Origin: Pseudomonas helleri
GTDB taxonomy: Bacteria > Pseudomonadota > Gammaproteobacteria > Pseudomonadales > Pseudomonadaceae
Length of the DNA: 64,000 nucleotides
Assembly (NCBI RefSeq): GCF_009600315.1
Contig: NZ_WIWC01000014.1
Span: 43,749-107,748, forward strand
Direction: 5' to 3'
Position 1 is the stretch's first letter, and each line of letters opens with the position of its first letter. The notes below the pieces were generated by a model. That model was not told the DNA's origin. It saw nothing but the letters and a program-made list of their open reading frames with translations, and did not search any database. A program made the translations under genes and the position numbers. Shown here piece by piece: positions 44,214 to 52,322 of this stretch.

Positions 44214-44236
44214 GCCGCATGTTCGAAACGTGCGGC
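44214..44236. other. Hairpin between gluQ and cbrX
   Basis: GCCGCA (44214-44219) pairs with TGCGGC (44231-44236) around an 11-base loop in the short gap after gluQ and before cbrX. There is no T run, so termination is doubtful. Confidence 0.35.
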
Positions 44237-44271
44237 GATGGTAACGGATGGCTGACAACCTGCAACAGGTG

Positions 44272-45159
44272 TCAGCGTAATTGTGCTTCAGCCAATGTGA
44301 GCGTGCGCGGGATCAAGTCGGCATTCCAGTGCTTGATGCCCCAATCGAGGACTTCACGCGGGCTGGCGTGCTCAAGACTGTCCTCTGTGTTCTGACCGAG
44401 TGCGCGCAAGGCACGAAGCAGCAGCGGTGTGGCTTGATCGACCGTCAGAGGCGGCGAGCGGTACGATTTGCCGAGCTTGTGGCCATCGGGTTGCACGATC
44501 AGCGGCACATGCAAGTAGCGCGGCTGTGATAATCCCAGCAGTTCTTGCAGGTAAAGCTGGCGCGGGGTTGAGTCCAGTAAGTCGGCCCCGCGCACGATGT
44601 CAGTCACGCCCTGCCAGGCATCGTCAAGGACCACAGCCAACTGGTAGGCATAAAGCCCATCGCGGCGCCGAATCACAAAGTCACCCACTTCGCGGCCCAG
44701 GTGCTGGCGAAACTCGCCTTGAACCCTGTCTTTGAACCCGTATTCCAGTTCGGGCACGCGTAAGCGAATAGCGGCGTTCTCCATCGAGTGCCCGGCGTTG
44801 CGGCAAAAACCGGGATAGATGCCGTTATAGCCCTCAAGTTGTTTGCGCGAACAGGTGCAGGCATAGGCCAGCCCTTGGCTAAACAACCGATCAAGCACTT
44901 GGGCATACGCCTCGTGGCGTTCGCTTTGACGGATCAGTTCACCGTCCCACTCGAAGCCGTACCGCTCCAATGCATTGAGGATGGCGGCTTGAGCGCCGGG
45001 CATTTCCCGCGGGGGGTCCAGATCTTCCATTCGCAGCAACCAGCGGCCACCGACCGATCGGGCATCAAGGTAAGAGGCGAGGGCAGCAACCAATGAGCCA
45101 AAGTGCAAATGGCCACTGGGTGTTGGGGCAAAGCGCCCGGTGTAAGAGGGGGTGGTCAT
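44272..45159 (-). CDS. gluQ: Glutamyl-Q tRNA(Asp) synthetase
   Basis: GluQ (YadB) attaches glutamate to the queuosine at the wobble position of tRNA-Asp. The 295-residue product starts MTTPSYTGRFAPTPSGHLHFGSL, holding the HIGH-type motif. It has the zinc cysteines in ACTCSRKQLEGY and the KMSKS-like HKLGKSYRS, but lacks the anticodon-binding domain of full GluRS. The start ATG 45159 excludes 38 upstream codons that lie in a REPIN. It follows dksA, as in many gammaproteobacteria, with a terminator between them. Confidence 0.95.
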   Translation of the reverse strand: MTTPSYTGRFAPTPSGHLHFGSLVAALASYLDARSVGGRWLLRMEDLDPPREMPGAQAAILNALERYGFEWDGELIRQSERHEAYAQVLDRLFSQGLAYACTCSRKQLEGYNGIYPGFCRNAGHSMENAAIRLRVPELEYGFKDRVQGEFRQHLGREVGDFVIRRRDGLYAYQLAVVLDDAWQGVTDIVRGADLLDSTPRQLYLQELLGLSQPRYLHVPLIVQPDGHKLGKSYRSPPLTVDQATPLLLRALRALGQNTEDSLEHASPREVLDWGIKHWNADLIPRTLTLAEAQLR

Positions 45160-45170
45160 GACAAGAGTCC

Positions 45171-45261
45171 TGTAGCCGCTGCCGAAGGCTGCGATGGGGA
45201 TGCTGTGCCCAGTTGTTTTGAAGGCTCTTCGGTCCTGATCGCAGCCTGCGGCAGCGGCTAC
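45171..45261. repeat. REPIN between dksA and gluQ
   Basis: TGTAGCCGCTGCCGAAGGCT followed by GCGA (45171-45194) and its inverted copy TCGCAGCCTGCGGCAGCGGC followed by TAC (45239-45261) enclose a 44-base spacer. This is the classic two-REP (REPIN) layout. A diverged copy of the same motif pair is at 30945-31007. Confidence 0.9.
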
Positions 45262-45284
45262 GGAGTGCTGCAACCAAATTTCAG

Positions 45285-45314
45285 AAACAAAAATGGGGCG
45301 TTCGCACGCCCCAT
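45285..45314 (-). terminator. Intrinsic terminator after dksA
   Basis: On the minus strand ATGGGGCG, a six-base loop, and CGCCCCAT (plus 45293-45314) are followed by TTTTTG. It lies between dksA and the gluQ REPIN. A dksA-gluQ terminator is known from enteric bacteria. Confidence 0.9.
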
Positions 45315-45330
45315 CTGGTCAAGCCGACGA

Positions 45331-45771
45331 TTACTTGCCGACTTGTTTTTCCTTGATTTCAGCCAAGGTTTTGCAGTCTACGCACATGTCGGCAGTAGGG
45401 CGGGCCTCAAGTCGACGAATGCCGATTTCGACGCCGCAGGATTCACACCAGCCATATTCTTCGTCTTCGATCAATTGCAGCGTCTTGTCGATTTTCTTGA
45501 TCAGCTTGCGCTCGCGATCGCGGGCACGCAGTTCCAGGCTGAATTCCTCTTCCTGGCTAGCGCGGTCGGCCGGGTCAGGAAAGTTCGCCGCTTCGTCTTT
45601 CATGTGATCAACGGTGCGGTCAACTTCCTGCATCAAGTCCTGTTTCCACTTTTGCAGAATCGTGGTGAAGTGCTTGCGCATGCGCTCGCTCATGTACTCT
45701 TCACCCTTGGTTTCAACGTACGGTTCGAAACCGCTGAGTTGACTATTCTGTTGCTTAGCTTGTGTGGACAT
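45331..45771 (-). CDS. dksA: RNA polymerase-binding transcription factor DksA
   Basis: DksA enters the polymerase secondary channel and with ppGpp represses rRNA promoters in starvation. The 146-residue product has a long coiled coil with the tip motif DPADRASQEEE. A C-terminal zinc finger has two Cys pairs (CESC and CVDC, separated by about 17 residues). It starts MSTQAKQQNSQL. It is transcribed divergently from an aminotransferase gene. The rRNA promoters at the window's right end are typical DksA/ppGpp targets. Confidence 0.98.
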   Translation of the reverse strand: MSTQAKQQNSQLSGFEPYVETKGEEYMSERMRKHFTTILQKWKQDLMQEVDRTVDHMKDEAANFPDPADRASQEEEFSLELRARDRERKLIKKIDKTLQLIEDEEYGWCESCGVEIGIRRLEARPTADMCVDCKTLAEIKEKQVGK

Positions 45772-46094
45772 GAAATGGACCGCCTCTCATTCTTCTAATC
45801 CATTGCGCAGGATTGCAACATCACCGACACCTGCCGGCCCTGCGGCTGCAAGCGGGCGAACTTACCAGATCAAATCGGGCCGCGCTACTCCCTGTTGTCT
45901 GGGCTATCGCCAGTGGTTGTGTCTGGAGCCTGTGATGCTTGAGATTAGTGGCTGAATAAATAATTTTAGTCGAGCTGTGACCAATGCTTGCGCCGTTTGG
46001 TTCTACTCATGTGCAGTGTAAGACTCTAATTCACTCTCTCTTGTGACAGTGCTTGGGTAGAATCCGGCTTTTGCTTACCCACAAAGGCAGGCTC
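45772..46094. other. Divergent promoter region dksA / aminotransferase
   Basis: These 323 bases hold no gene. A TAGAAT at 46058-46063 could be the -10 box for the aminotransferase, but no good -35 box lies 17 bases upstream. On the minus strand a TTGCAA-N15-TAGAAG arrangement is a weak candidate for dksA. No clear operator was found. Confidence 0.4.
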
Positions 46095-47267
46095 ATGGCT
46101 CAGTCTTACAGTGCGCGCAGTCGCGCAATCGAACCGTTCCATGTCATGGCATTATTGGCCCGCGCCAACGAGTTGCAAGCGGCGGGGCACGATGTGATTC
46201 ACCTCGAAATAGGCGAGCCTGACTTCACCACCGCTGAGCCCATCATTGCTGCCGGGCAGGCCGCTTTGGCGGCAGGTAAAACCCGCTATACAGCAGCGCG
46301 TGGCCTGCCAGAGTTGCGTGAAGCCATTTCGGGGTTTTATCACCAGCGTTATGGTTTGAACATCGATGCGTCGCGAATTCTGATCACGCCGGGTGGTTCC
46401 GGGGCTCTACTTTTAGCCAGTAGTCTGCTGGTCGATCCGGGAAAGCACTGGCTTCTGGCGGATCCCGGCTACCCGTGTAACAGGCATTTTCTGAGGCTTG
46501 TTGAGGGTGCCGCACAGCTCGTTCCGGTAGGGCCTGATGTGCGCTATCAACTCACGGCTGATCTGGTCGAGCGTTATTGGGATCAAGACAGTGTAGGGGC
46601 ATTGGTCGCATCACCGGCCAACCCGACCGGCACTGTTTTAAATCTTGAAGAGCTGTCTTCGTTATCGGCTGCTATCAAGGCTCGTAACGGGCATTTGGTG
46701 GTGGATGAGATCTATCACGGCTTGACGTACGGTTGTGACGCTACAAGCGTGCTTGAGGTGGATGACAGCGCGTTTGTACTCAACAGCTTCTCCAAGTATT
46801 TCGGCATGACTGGCTGGAGGCTGGGCTGGCTGGTCGCACCACCTGAGGCGGTAGCTGATCTGGAAAAGCTCGCACAAAACCTCTACATCAGTGCGCCAAG
46901 CATGGCGCAGTACGCGGCGCTGGCCTGCTTTGAACCGCAGACATTGACCATTCTTGAAGCGCGCAGGGCCGAGTTCGGTCGTCGGCGCGACTTTCTGTTA
47001 CCCGCGTTGCGCGAGTTGGGTTTTGGCATTGCGGTAGAGCCTGAAGGGGCATTTTATCTCTATGCCGATATCAGCGCGTTTGGCGGAGATGCGTTTGCTT
47101 TTTGCCGGCATTTCCTTGAAACAGAGCATGTAGCCATTACGCCGGGGCTGGATTTTGGGCGCTATCAATCTGGGCATCACGTACGTTTTGCATATACGCA
47201 AAATCTGGACCGTCTTCAGGAAGCGGTTGAGCGGATCGCCCGTGGCTTGAAAAGCTGGAGGGGCTGA
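46095..47267 (+). CDS. Class I/II pyridoxal phosphate aminotransferase
   Basis: The 390-residue product is a fold type I aminotransferase. It has [12 protein letters not shown] at the N-terminus, the cofactor-binding [28 protein letters not shown] and the Schiff-base Lys in [16 protein letters not shown]. The substrate cannot be told from sequence; related enzymes act on aspartate, alanine or N-succinyl-DAP. The start at ATG 46095 ([14 protein letters not shown]) is preferred to the upstream open frame. Its stop TGA overlaps the sfsA ATG by one base. P. aeruginosa has the same gene here. Confidence 0.93.
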   Translation: MAQSYSARSRAIEPFHVMALLARANELQAAGHDVIHLEIGEPDFTTAEPIIAAGQAALAAGKTRYTAARGLPELREAISGFYHQRYGLNIDASRILITPGGSGALLLASSLLVDPGKHWLLADPGYPCNRHFLRLVEGAAQLVPVGPDVRYQLTADLVERYWDQDSVGALVASPANPTGTVLNLEELSSLSAAIKARNGHLVVDEIYHGLTYGCDATSVLEVDDSAFVLNSFSKYFGMTGWRLGWLVAPPEAVADLEKLAQNLYISAPSMAQYAALACFEPQTLTILEARRAEFGRRRDFLLPALRELGFGIAVEPEGAFYLYADISAFGGDAFAFCRHFLETEHVAITPGLDFGRYQSGHHVRFAYTQNLDRLQEAVERIARGLKSWRG

Positions 47268-47974
47268 TGCACTTTTCTCCCGGTTTGGAAGAGGGTCGCT
47301 TGCTTAAACGTTATAAACGATTTTTGGCGGATATCGAGACAGTTGAAGGCGAGTTGATGACCATTCATTGCCCTAATACGGGGTCGATGTTCAATTGCAT
47401 GGTCGAAGGCGGGCAGGTCTGGTTCAGCCGCTCTAATGATCCTAAACGCAAGCTTCCAGGTACCTGGGAAATCAGCGAAACACCACAAGGAAGGCTTGCT
47501 TGCGTCAACACCGGGCGTGCCAATCGCTTGATTGAGGAGGCGTTACTGGCGGGTGTTATCACCGAACTTAAGGGGTTTACGGCACTTAAGCGCGAAGTTT
47601 CCTATGGGCAAGAAAATAGCCGGATTGATTTTCGCCTGGAGTATCCGCAAGGTTTTGCCTATGTCGAGGTAAAAAGCGTGACGCTAGGGTTCGATAACTC
47701 GCGCATAGCCGCATTCCCGGATGCCGTAACGCAGCGCGGCGCCAAGCACTTGCGGGAACTGGCCAGTTTGGCCCGGCAAGGTGTGCGAGCGGTGCAATTG
47801 TACTGCGTCAATCTTACCGGTATCGACGCAGTACGCCCGGCCGAAGAAATAGACCCTGGCTATGCAGCCGCACTGCGAGAGGCTATTGCCTCTGGAGTAG
47901 AGGTGTTGGCGTATGGGGTCAGCTTGACGCCGGAAGCAATTGTGGTTGATCGCCGCTTAGACGTTCTCCTCTGA
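47267..47974 (+). CDS. sfsA: DNA/RNA nuclease SfsA family protein
   Basis: The 235-residue product has the SfsA family sequence [32 protein letters not shown] and the catalytic region ENSRIDFRL with [11 protein letters not shown]. It ends in a C-terminal nuclease-like fold ([13 protein letters not shown]). SfsA was named for sugar fermentation stimulation but is now classed as a PD-(D/E)XK-type nuclease. It is coupled to the preceding aminotransferase. The length equals the E. coli protein within one residue. Confidence 0.95.
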   Translation: MHFSPGLEEGRLLKRYKRFLADIETVEGELMTIHCPNTGSMFNCMVEGGQVWFSRSNDPKRKLPGTWEISETPQGRLACVNTGRANRLIEEALLAGVITELKGFTALKREVSYGQENSRIDFRLEYPQGFAYVEVKSVTLGFDNSRIAAFPDAVTQRGAKHLRELASLARQGVRAVQLYCVNLTGIDAVRPAEEIDPGYAAALREAIASGVEVLAYGVSLTPEAIVVDRRLDVLL

Positions 47975-48295
47975 AACTGGGTCTATAACCCATATGCCTT
48001 GTGTATCCTCGCGGCATTCAAGGGCAGTTAGAGACTGCCCGGCGCAAGGGCCGGCAACGCACTCGCCGGTCTCAATCAAAAATAAAGCGGCATGAGTCGC
48101 GCACTGGATCAAGCTGGCGCTGGGATCGAGAAACTGATCCGGTTGCCACTCCAGTGGAACACCACGATGCGGGCAGCGATTTTTGTAAACATACACCTGC
48201 CCCTCGCGCCGCACTGCCAGCACGCGCACGCCATTGTGTTCAAAACCTCGGGCAGTGCCTTCACGCAGTGCTTCTGAAAGGCATAAAAAAATCAT
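47957..48295 (-). CDS. Rieske [2Fe-2S] domain protein
   Basis: The 112-residue single-domain protein has the Rieske ligands in CPHRG (Cys, His) and CATHAALF (Cys, His) about 25 residues apart, typical of Rieske ferredoxins and NirD/HcaC-type proteins. No signal peptide is seen, so it is probably a cytoplasmic electron carrier. Its partner is unknown. It is divergent from phuT, and a Fur box lies in the shared gap, about 60 bases upstream of its ATG. Its 3' end overlaps the sfsA 3' end by 18 bases. Confidence 0.88.
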   Translation of the reverse strand: MIFLCLSEALREGTARGFEHNGVRVLAVRREGQVYVYKNRCPHRGVPLEWQPDQFLDPSASLIQCATHAALFLIETGECVAGPCAGQSLTALECREDTQGIWVIDPVSEENV

Positions 48296-48346
48296 TGCAG
48301 TCCCCTATGAATTTACCCGTGGCTAACATTGGGGCGGGTTAATAGG

Positions 48347-48374
48347 TTGACGTGCAAATGCAAACAATTATCAA
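48347..48374 (+). promoter_or_regulatory. phuT promoter with overlapping Fur box
   Basis: TTGACG (48347-48352) and TATCAA (48369-48374), spaced by 16 bases, form a plausible sigma-70 promoter for phuT. The 19 bases 48354-48372 match the Fur consensus GATAATGATAATCATTATC at 13 of 19 positions. Iron repression of the heme transporter is therefore expected, and perhaps of the divergent Rieske gene. Confidence 0.75.
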
Positions 48375-48459
48375 ATAGCGCTTCGCTCTGCGAGGTTCTG
48401 TTTGGTTGCCTGACACGCCCCTTGCCCGTTGTGCCCTCTTTATCAAGGATCATCTCTGT

Positions 48460-49335
48460 ATGCGCTTGAGTACCCACCTGATTGCCCTTTGTACTGGCCT
48501 TGTGATCAGTCATGCGAGTTTGGCTAACGATTTACCGCAACGCTGGGTCAGTGTAGGAGGTGCACTATCGGAGTGGGTCAGTGCGTTGGGTGCGGAGTCT
48601 AAATTGGTTGGCGTCGATACTACCAGCCAACATCCTGAATCACTGAAGTCTCTACCCAGTGTGGGTTACCAGCGCCAGCTTTCGGCAGAGGGCATCTTGA
48701 GCTTGAGACCCGATGTCTTGATAGGCACGGATGAAATGGGGCCGCCGCCGGTGTTGGAGCAGATTCGTGGAGCTGGGGTTCCCGTTGAGATGTTCTCGGC
48801 TCAGCCTGATCTGGCAAGCCTTGAGGCGACACTCACCCATTTAGGGCGTCTGCTGGGTGATGAGGCGCACGCCGCACAACTGTTTACGGATTACCAACAG
48901 CAACTGCAATTGCATCAGCAGCAGGTCAAGTTAGCTCAGGCCGATCAGGACGCGCCCGGGGTGCTGTTGCTGTTGGGCCATGCGGGCGGTAAACCGATGA
49001 TCGCGGGCAAGGACACTGCAGCGGACTGGTTGTTGACCCAAGCCGGTGGGCACAACTTGGCGACGCATTCGGGCTATAAGCCGTTTTCTGTTGAGGCGCT
49101 GGTAGGGCTGAACCCTGAGGTGCTGGTGTTTGCTGATCGCGCACTCACAGGCGAACCCGCGAGAAAGGCATTGATGAAAGAAAACCCGATTCTGGCGTCG
49201 CTTAAGGCCGCCAAGGAAGGGCGTATTTATGAGCTTGATCCCACGTTGCTGGTCGGGGGGTTAGGTCCGCGCCTTCCGGGCAGTTTGAAGCAGTTGACTG
49301 GTGAGTTTTATCCCAAGGCGCCGGCAAGCCCATGA
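48460..49335 (+). CDS. phuT: Heme ABC transporter, periplasmic heme-binding protein
   Basis: PhuT (HmuT) binds heme in the periplasm and delivers it to the PhuUV importer. The 291-residue product has a Sec signal peptide of about 22 residues (MRLSTHLIALCTGLVISHAS, then LA). The TroA/BtuF-type fold shows WVSVGGALSEWVSALG, RPDVLIGTDEMGPPPVLEQI and a C-terminal helical domain. The start ATG 48460 has AAGGA upstream. Its stop overlaps the phuU start (ATGA). P. aeruginosa has phuRSTUVW; phuR and phuS are not beside it here. Confidence 0.94.
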   Translation: MRLSTHLIALCTGLVISHASLANDLPQRWVSVGGALSEWVSALGAESKLVGVDTTSQHPESLKSLPSVGYQRQLSAEGILSLRPDVLIGTDEMGPPPVLEQIRGAGVPVEMFSAQPDLASLEATLTHLGRLLGDEAHAAQLFTDYQQQLQLHQQQVKLAQADQDAPGVLLLLGHAGGKPMIAGKDTAADWLLTQAGGHNLATHSGYKPFSVEALVGLNPEVLVFADRALTGEPARKALMKENPILASLKAAKEGRIYELDPTLLVGGLGPRLPGSLKQLTGEFYPKAPASP

Positions 49336-50369
49336 GAACATTGGTTAAGCCTCGCTCGCTATTTATTGGGTTGGGTGCTCTGTGTTTGCTGACCATTTGG
49401 TTGTCACTGGCATTAGGGCCGGTGAGTTTGCCTTTATTTGATACGTTGCGTGCGGCACTGCGTTTGATGGGAGTGCCCATTCATGGCCAAGGGTTGGAAC
49501 AGGCCGAGTTGATACTGGGGCAAATCCGTTTGCCGCGGACATTGCTGGGACTGGCGGTTGGCGGCGTGCTGGCGCTGTCAGGGGTGGCCATGCAGGGACT
49601 GTTTCGCAACCCATTGGCAGATCCGGCCTTGGTAGGCGTGTCCAGCGGTGCCTCTTTAGGTGCGGCCATAGCGATTGTAGGAGGCGTCGCTCTGGGCGGT
49701 CTGCCTGAATTTTTAGGCCCTTACTTACTGTCGTTTTGTGCGTTTGTCGGGGGGCTGGCGGTCACCGCACTGGTGTATCGCGTCGGTCGTCGTAATGGTC
49801 AGACCCATGTAGGCGTGATGTTGCTGGCGGGGATCGCACTAACCGCGCTTGCGGGCTCTATTGTAGGGTTTTTCACCTATCTGGCTGATGATGCGACACT
49901 GCGCACGCTGACATTTTGGAACCTGGGAAGCCTTAATGGCGCCAGCTATGCGCGGTTATGGCCATTGCTGGTTGTCACTGCGGGTGTTGCCTTGTGGTTG
50001 CCGCGCCGCGCCAAGGCGCTGAATGCGTTGTTGTTGGGTGAGTCCGAAGCTGGTCATCTGGGGATCAATGTGGAAGGGCTAAAGCGCGAACTGGTGTTGT
50101 GTACGGCACTTGGGGTCGGCGCAGCAGTGGCTGCGGCCGGGATGATTAGCTTTATCGGGTTGGTAGTGCCCCATCTGGTACGACTGCTGGCAGGACCTGA
50201 CCATCGAGTGCTGCTGCCTGCTTCTGTATTGGCGGGCGCAACCCTGTTGCTGTGTGCCGACCTGATTGCACGACTGGCTTTAGCGCCGGCGGAATTGCCG
50301 ATTGGTATCGTTACTGCATTCCTGGGCGCGCCCTTTTTTCTCTATTTACTGCTGCGAGGCCGTCACTGA
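49332..50369 (+). CDS. phuU: Heme ABC transporter permease
   Basis: The 345-residue product is a FecCD/BtuC-type permease with about ten membrane segments. It has [24 protein letters not shown] (the cytoplasmic coupling region and helix) and [16 protein letters not shown] near the C-terminus. It begins inside the end of phuT, and its stop overlaps the phuV start (TGATG), so the three genes form a tightly coupled operon. Confidence 0.95.
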   Translation: MRTLVKPRSLFIGLGALCLLTIWLSLALGPVSLPLFDTLRAALRLMGVPIHGQGLEQAELILGQIRLPRTLLGLAVGGVLALSGVAMQGLFRNPLADPALVGVSSGASLGAAIAIVGGVALGGLPEFLGPYLLSFCAFVGGLAVTALVYRVGRRNGQTHVGVMLLAGIALTALAGSIVGFFTYLADDATLRTLTFWNLGSLNGASYARLWPLLVVTAGVALWLPRRAKALNALLLGESEAGHLGINVEGLKRELVLCTALGVGAAVAAAGMISFIGLVVPHLVRLLAGPDHRVLLPASVLAGATLLLCADLIARLALAPAELPIGIVTAFLGAPFFLYLLLRGRH

Positions 50370-51136
50370 TGCTGCGCACAGACAAATTGCAAATCCGACG
50401 CGGTGAAAAAATTGTGTTGGCAGATGTCTGCCTTGAGGTGCGGGCGGGCGAGGTCCTCGGGGTGCTGGGACCCAACGGCGCGGGTAAAAGTACACTGTTG
50501 GCGGCCTTGTGCGGGGAGCTGGCTCCCACAGAGGGTCTGGTGTTGCTGGATGATCAACCTCTGAATCTGTGGAAAGGGCCTGAGCGTGCACAGCGATTGG
50601 CCGTTTTACCGCAAACGTCGACGCTGGATTTTGCGTTTCGAGTGGAGGAGGTGGTGGGTATGGGGCGCTTGCCTCATCAGACAGGACGGGTGCGCGATGC
50701 ACAAATTATCCATGACGCACTGGAGACTGCGGATGTTGGGCATTTAGCGGGTCGCAGCTATTTGGCGTTATCAGGTGGCGAACGTCAGCGGGTTCACTTG
50801 GCGCGCGTGCTAGCGCAATTATGGCCCGGGCAGAGCGGTCAAACGTTGTTGCTGGATGAGCCAACCTCCATGCTGGACCCTTTGCATCAACATACGACGT
50901 TAAAAGCCATTCGAGCATTCGCTGATCGCGGTGCGGCCGTGCTGATCATTCTGCATGACTTGAATCTGGCGGCGCGTTACTGCGATCGCTTGTTACTGCT
51001 GGAAGCGGGGCGCCCCTGTGCACTGGGTAACCCACAGGCAGTGTTGCAACCCGACTTGCTCAAAGCCGTCTTCGGACTGGATGTACTGGTACAACCGCAC
51101 CCTGAGTTGGGCCACCCGCTGATTATTGCGCGCTGA
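50369..51136 (+). CDS. phuV: Heme ABC transporter ATPase
   Basis: The 255-residue product has Walker [12 protein letters not shown], the ABC signature LSGGERQRV, Walker B LLLDEPTS and the switch His in [13 protein letters not shown]. It energises heme import through PhuU. The start is ATG 50369, coupled to phuU; an open frame beginning at 50252 is not real. The PrrF small RNA lies convergently about 40 bases downstream. Confidence 0.96.
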   Translation: MLRTDKLQIRRGEKIVLADVCLEVRAGEVLGVLGPNGAGKSTLLAALCGELAPTEGLVLLDDQPLNLWKGPERAQRLAVLPQTSTLDFAFRVEEVVGMGRLPHQTGRVRDAQIIHDALETADVGHLAGRSYLALSGGERQRVHLARVLAQLWPGQSGQTLLLDEPTSMLDPLHQHTTLKAIRAFADRGAAVLIILHDLNLAARYCDRLLLLEAGRPCALGNPQAVLQPDLLKAVFGLDVLVQPHPELGHPLIIAR

Positions 51137-51177
51137 AGCAAAATCTTTAGTGATGAGCGGGCGCTCTTGTCACAGGC

Positions 51178-51291
51178 AAAAAAAGACCCGGCAAGAGCCG
51201 GGTCAAATAACCGTGATTAGCCTGATGAGGAGATTTTCTGAGAGTCCGAACCAAGGGCCTTTCAGAAGATCGGCTGGTCTCGCGACCAGAT
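51178..51291 (-). ncRNA. prrF: PrrF iron-responsive small RNA
   Basis: PrrF is the Fur-repressed sRNA that, with Hfq, blocks translation of iron-using proteins. On the minus strand the RNA starts near 51291 with a CTGGTCGCGAGACCAG hairpin. It carries the highly conserved target-pairing core TCTCCTCATCAGGC (plus 51220-51233) and ends in the stem GACCCGGC/GCCGGGTC (51185-51204) plus a T run, about 114 bases in all. The length and core match PrrF1/PrrF2 of P. aeruginosa as I remember them. Only one copy is seen, not the tandem pair of that species. Confidence 0.95.
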
Positions 51292-51297
51292 GGCGTA

Positions 51298-51325
51298 ATC
51301 ATAACAATTCTCATTTCCATGTCAA
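51298..51325 (-). promoter_or_regulatory. PrrF promoter with Fur box
   Basis: On the minus strand TTGACA (51325-51320), a 16-base spacer and TATGAT (51303-51298) form a near-consensus sigma-70 promoter. The 19 bases 51300-51318 match the Fur consensus at 13 positions and cover the spacer and -10 box, which fits iron-dependent repression. Confidence 0.9.
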
Positions 51326-51367
51326 CAACTGTTTTTAGCTTCTTCCACTAACTTGTAAACAGTTGGT

Positions 51368-51640
51368 TCAGCCTTTTCGCAATGTGGATAAATGATCGAC
51401 TTGCCGATTGAGCGCTTCTTTGCGCTCGGCGGGGATGTCGTTCCAGTGCACATCCAGCAATGCGCCCTCAATGGCATACAGTAAAACCTTGGAGGCTCTG
51501 AAGCCTCGAGCCTTGACCGCCCGGTAAGCATCCACGGCACCCAGACGTTTCAAGTCCGATGCGCTGTGAATGCCTACAGCGTGAAGCCATTGCGCTGACG
51601 TTTTACCAAGATTCTTCAAATGCTGAAGTTCATCGTTCAT
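51368..51640 (-). CDS. TfoX C-terminal-domain protein
   Basis: The 90-residue protein consists of the helical C-terminal domain found in TfoX/Sxy proteins: LKNLGKTSAQWLHAVGIHSASDLKRLGAVDAYRAVK with a helix-hairpin-helix-like repeat, then NDIPAERKEALNRQVD. It lacks the N-terminal TfoX domain. In gammaproteobacteria Sxy activates competence genes with CRP; whether this short form does so is unknown. It is read leftward toward PrrF, and its transcripts could stop at the PrrF terminator. Confidence 0.85.
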   Translation of the reverse strand: MNDELQHLKNLGKTSAQWLHAVGIHSASDLKRLGAVDAYRAVKARGFRASKVLLYAIEGALLDVHWNDIPAERKEALNRQVDHLSTLRKG

Positions 51641-51890
51641 CAGCTCTCCTTGCGACGGCGTGAGCTCAGCGTTTACGGGGCGAAACGATTTTTACTGAAG
51701 TGTAGCGGCAGGTAGGAATAACGCTTCTTATTAGTCGTTTTTGGAACAAGCGAGTGGGGTTATAAGATGAATTTTGACCTAAATAACAGGTCGCGCCCCG
51801 CTAAGGAAGTAGAAGGCAGAGGGCTTGCGTCGAACATGCTTACGCACTTCCATCCGGAATGTGCTTAAGCGGCGAAGTGTCGTATTTGTC

Positions 51891-52232
51891 TTACCGGGTG
51901 CGGTAGCGCAAACGTGTCCCGAAATTAACAGACATGAGGATTTCATCGGCTGTCAGTTCCACTGGAAAGTATGTGCCCGAGATTTGTGCATGCGCCAGGC
52001 TGGCGCCTTCGATGCAGGCAGAGCGTAAGTCCAGACCGCGCAGATCGGCTGAGCGGAAATAGCCATCAGTAAAATCGATGGCGTTCGCATTAAGCTCACG
52101 CAGATCCAGTCCTCGAAAATCTCCCCCGCGCATATCGACTGGCCCATCAGGGCGCTGTTGGTTAAACCCGCTGATGTTGTCTTCATGCAGCAGTGTGTAA
52201 AGCGCTGACGCCAGTAATGAGGGGTGACTCAT
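51891..52232 (-). CDS. Pentapeptide-repeat protein
   Basis: The 113-residue protein contains tandem A(D/N)LxX-type pentapeptides between about residues 33 and 82: MRGGDFRGLDLRELNANAID, DGYFRSADLRGLDLRSACIE and GASLAHAQISG. Such proteins form a right-handed quadrilateral beta-helix. The function is unknown; some larger relatives mimic DNA and protect gyrase, but this one has only about nine repeats. It has an ATG start and is minus strand. The 250 bases between it and the tfoX-like gene (51641-51890) show no gene. Confidence 0.85.
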   Translation of the reverse strand: MSHPSLLASALYTLLHEDNISGFNQQRPDGPVDMRGGDFRGLDLRELNANAIDFTDGYFRSADLRGLDLRSACIEGASLAHAQISGTYFPVELTADEILMSVNFGTRLRYRTR

Positions 52233-52322
52233 GAGGGAGACTCCAACGTGGCCAATACTGGCATTATAGTATCGCTTTTAGAGCGCCGTTAAATCGCAGT
52301 GTTTAACGGCGCTCCCGCGCAC

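Noticed and set aside
44272..45273. N-terminal extension of gluQ by 38 residues
   Set aside because: Those codons lie in the REPIN; conserved sequence begins at ATG 45159.
51825..52028. 67-codon plus-strand frame
   Set aside because: It overlaps the pentapeptide-repeat gene on the other strand and has no family resemblance.
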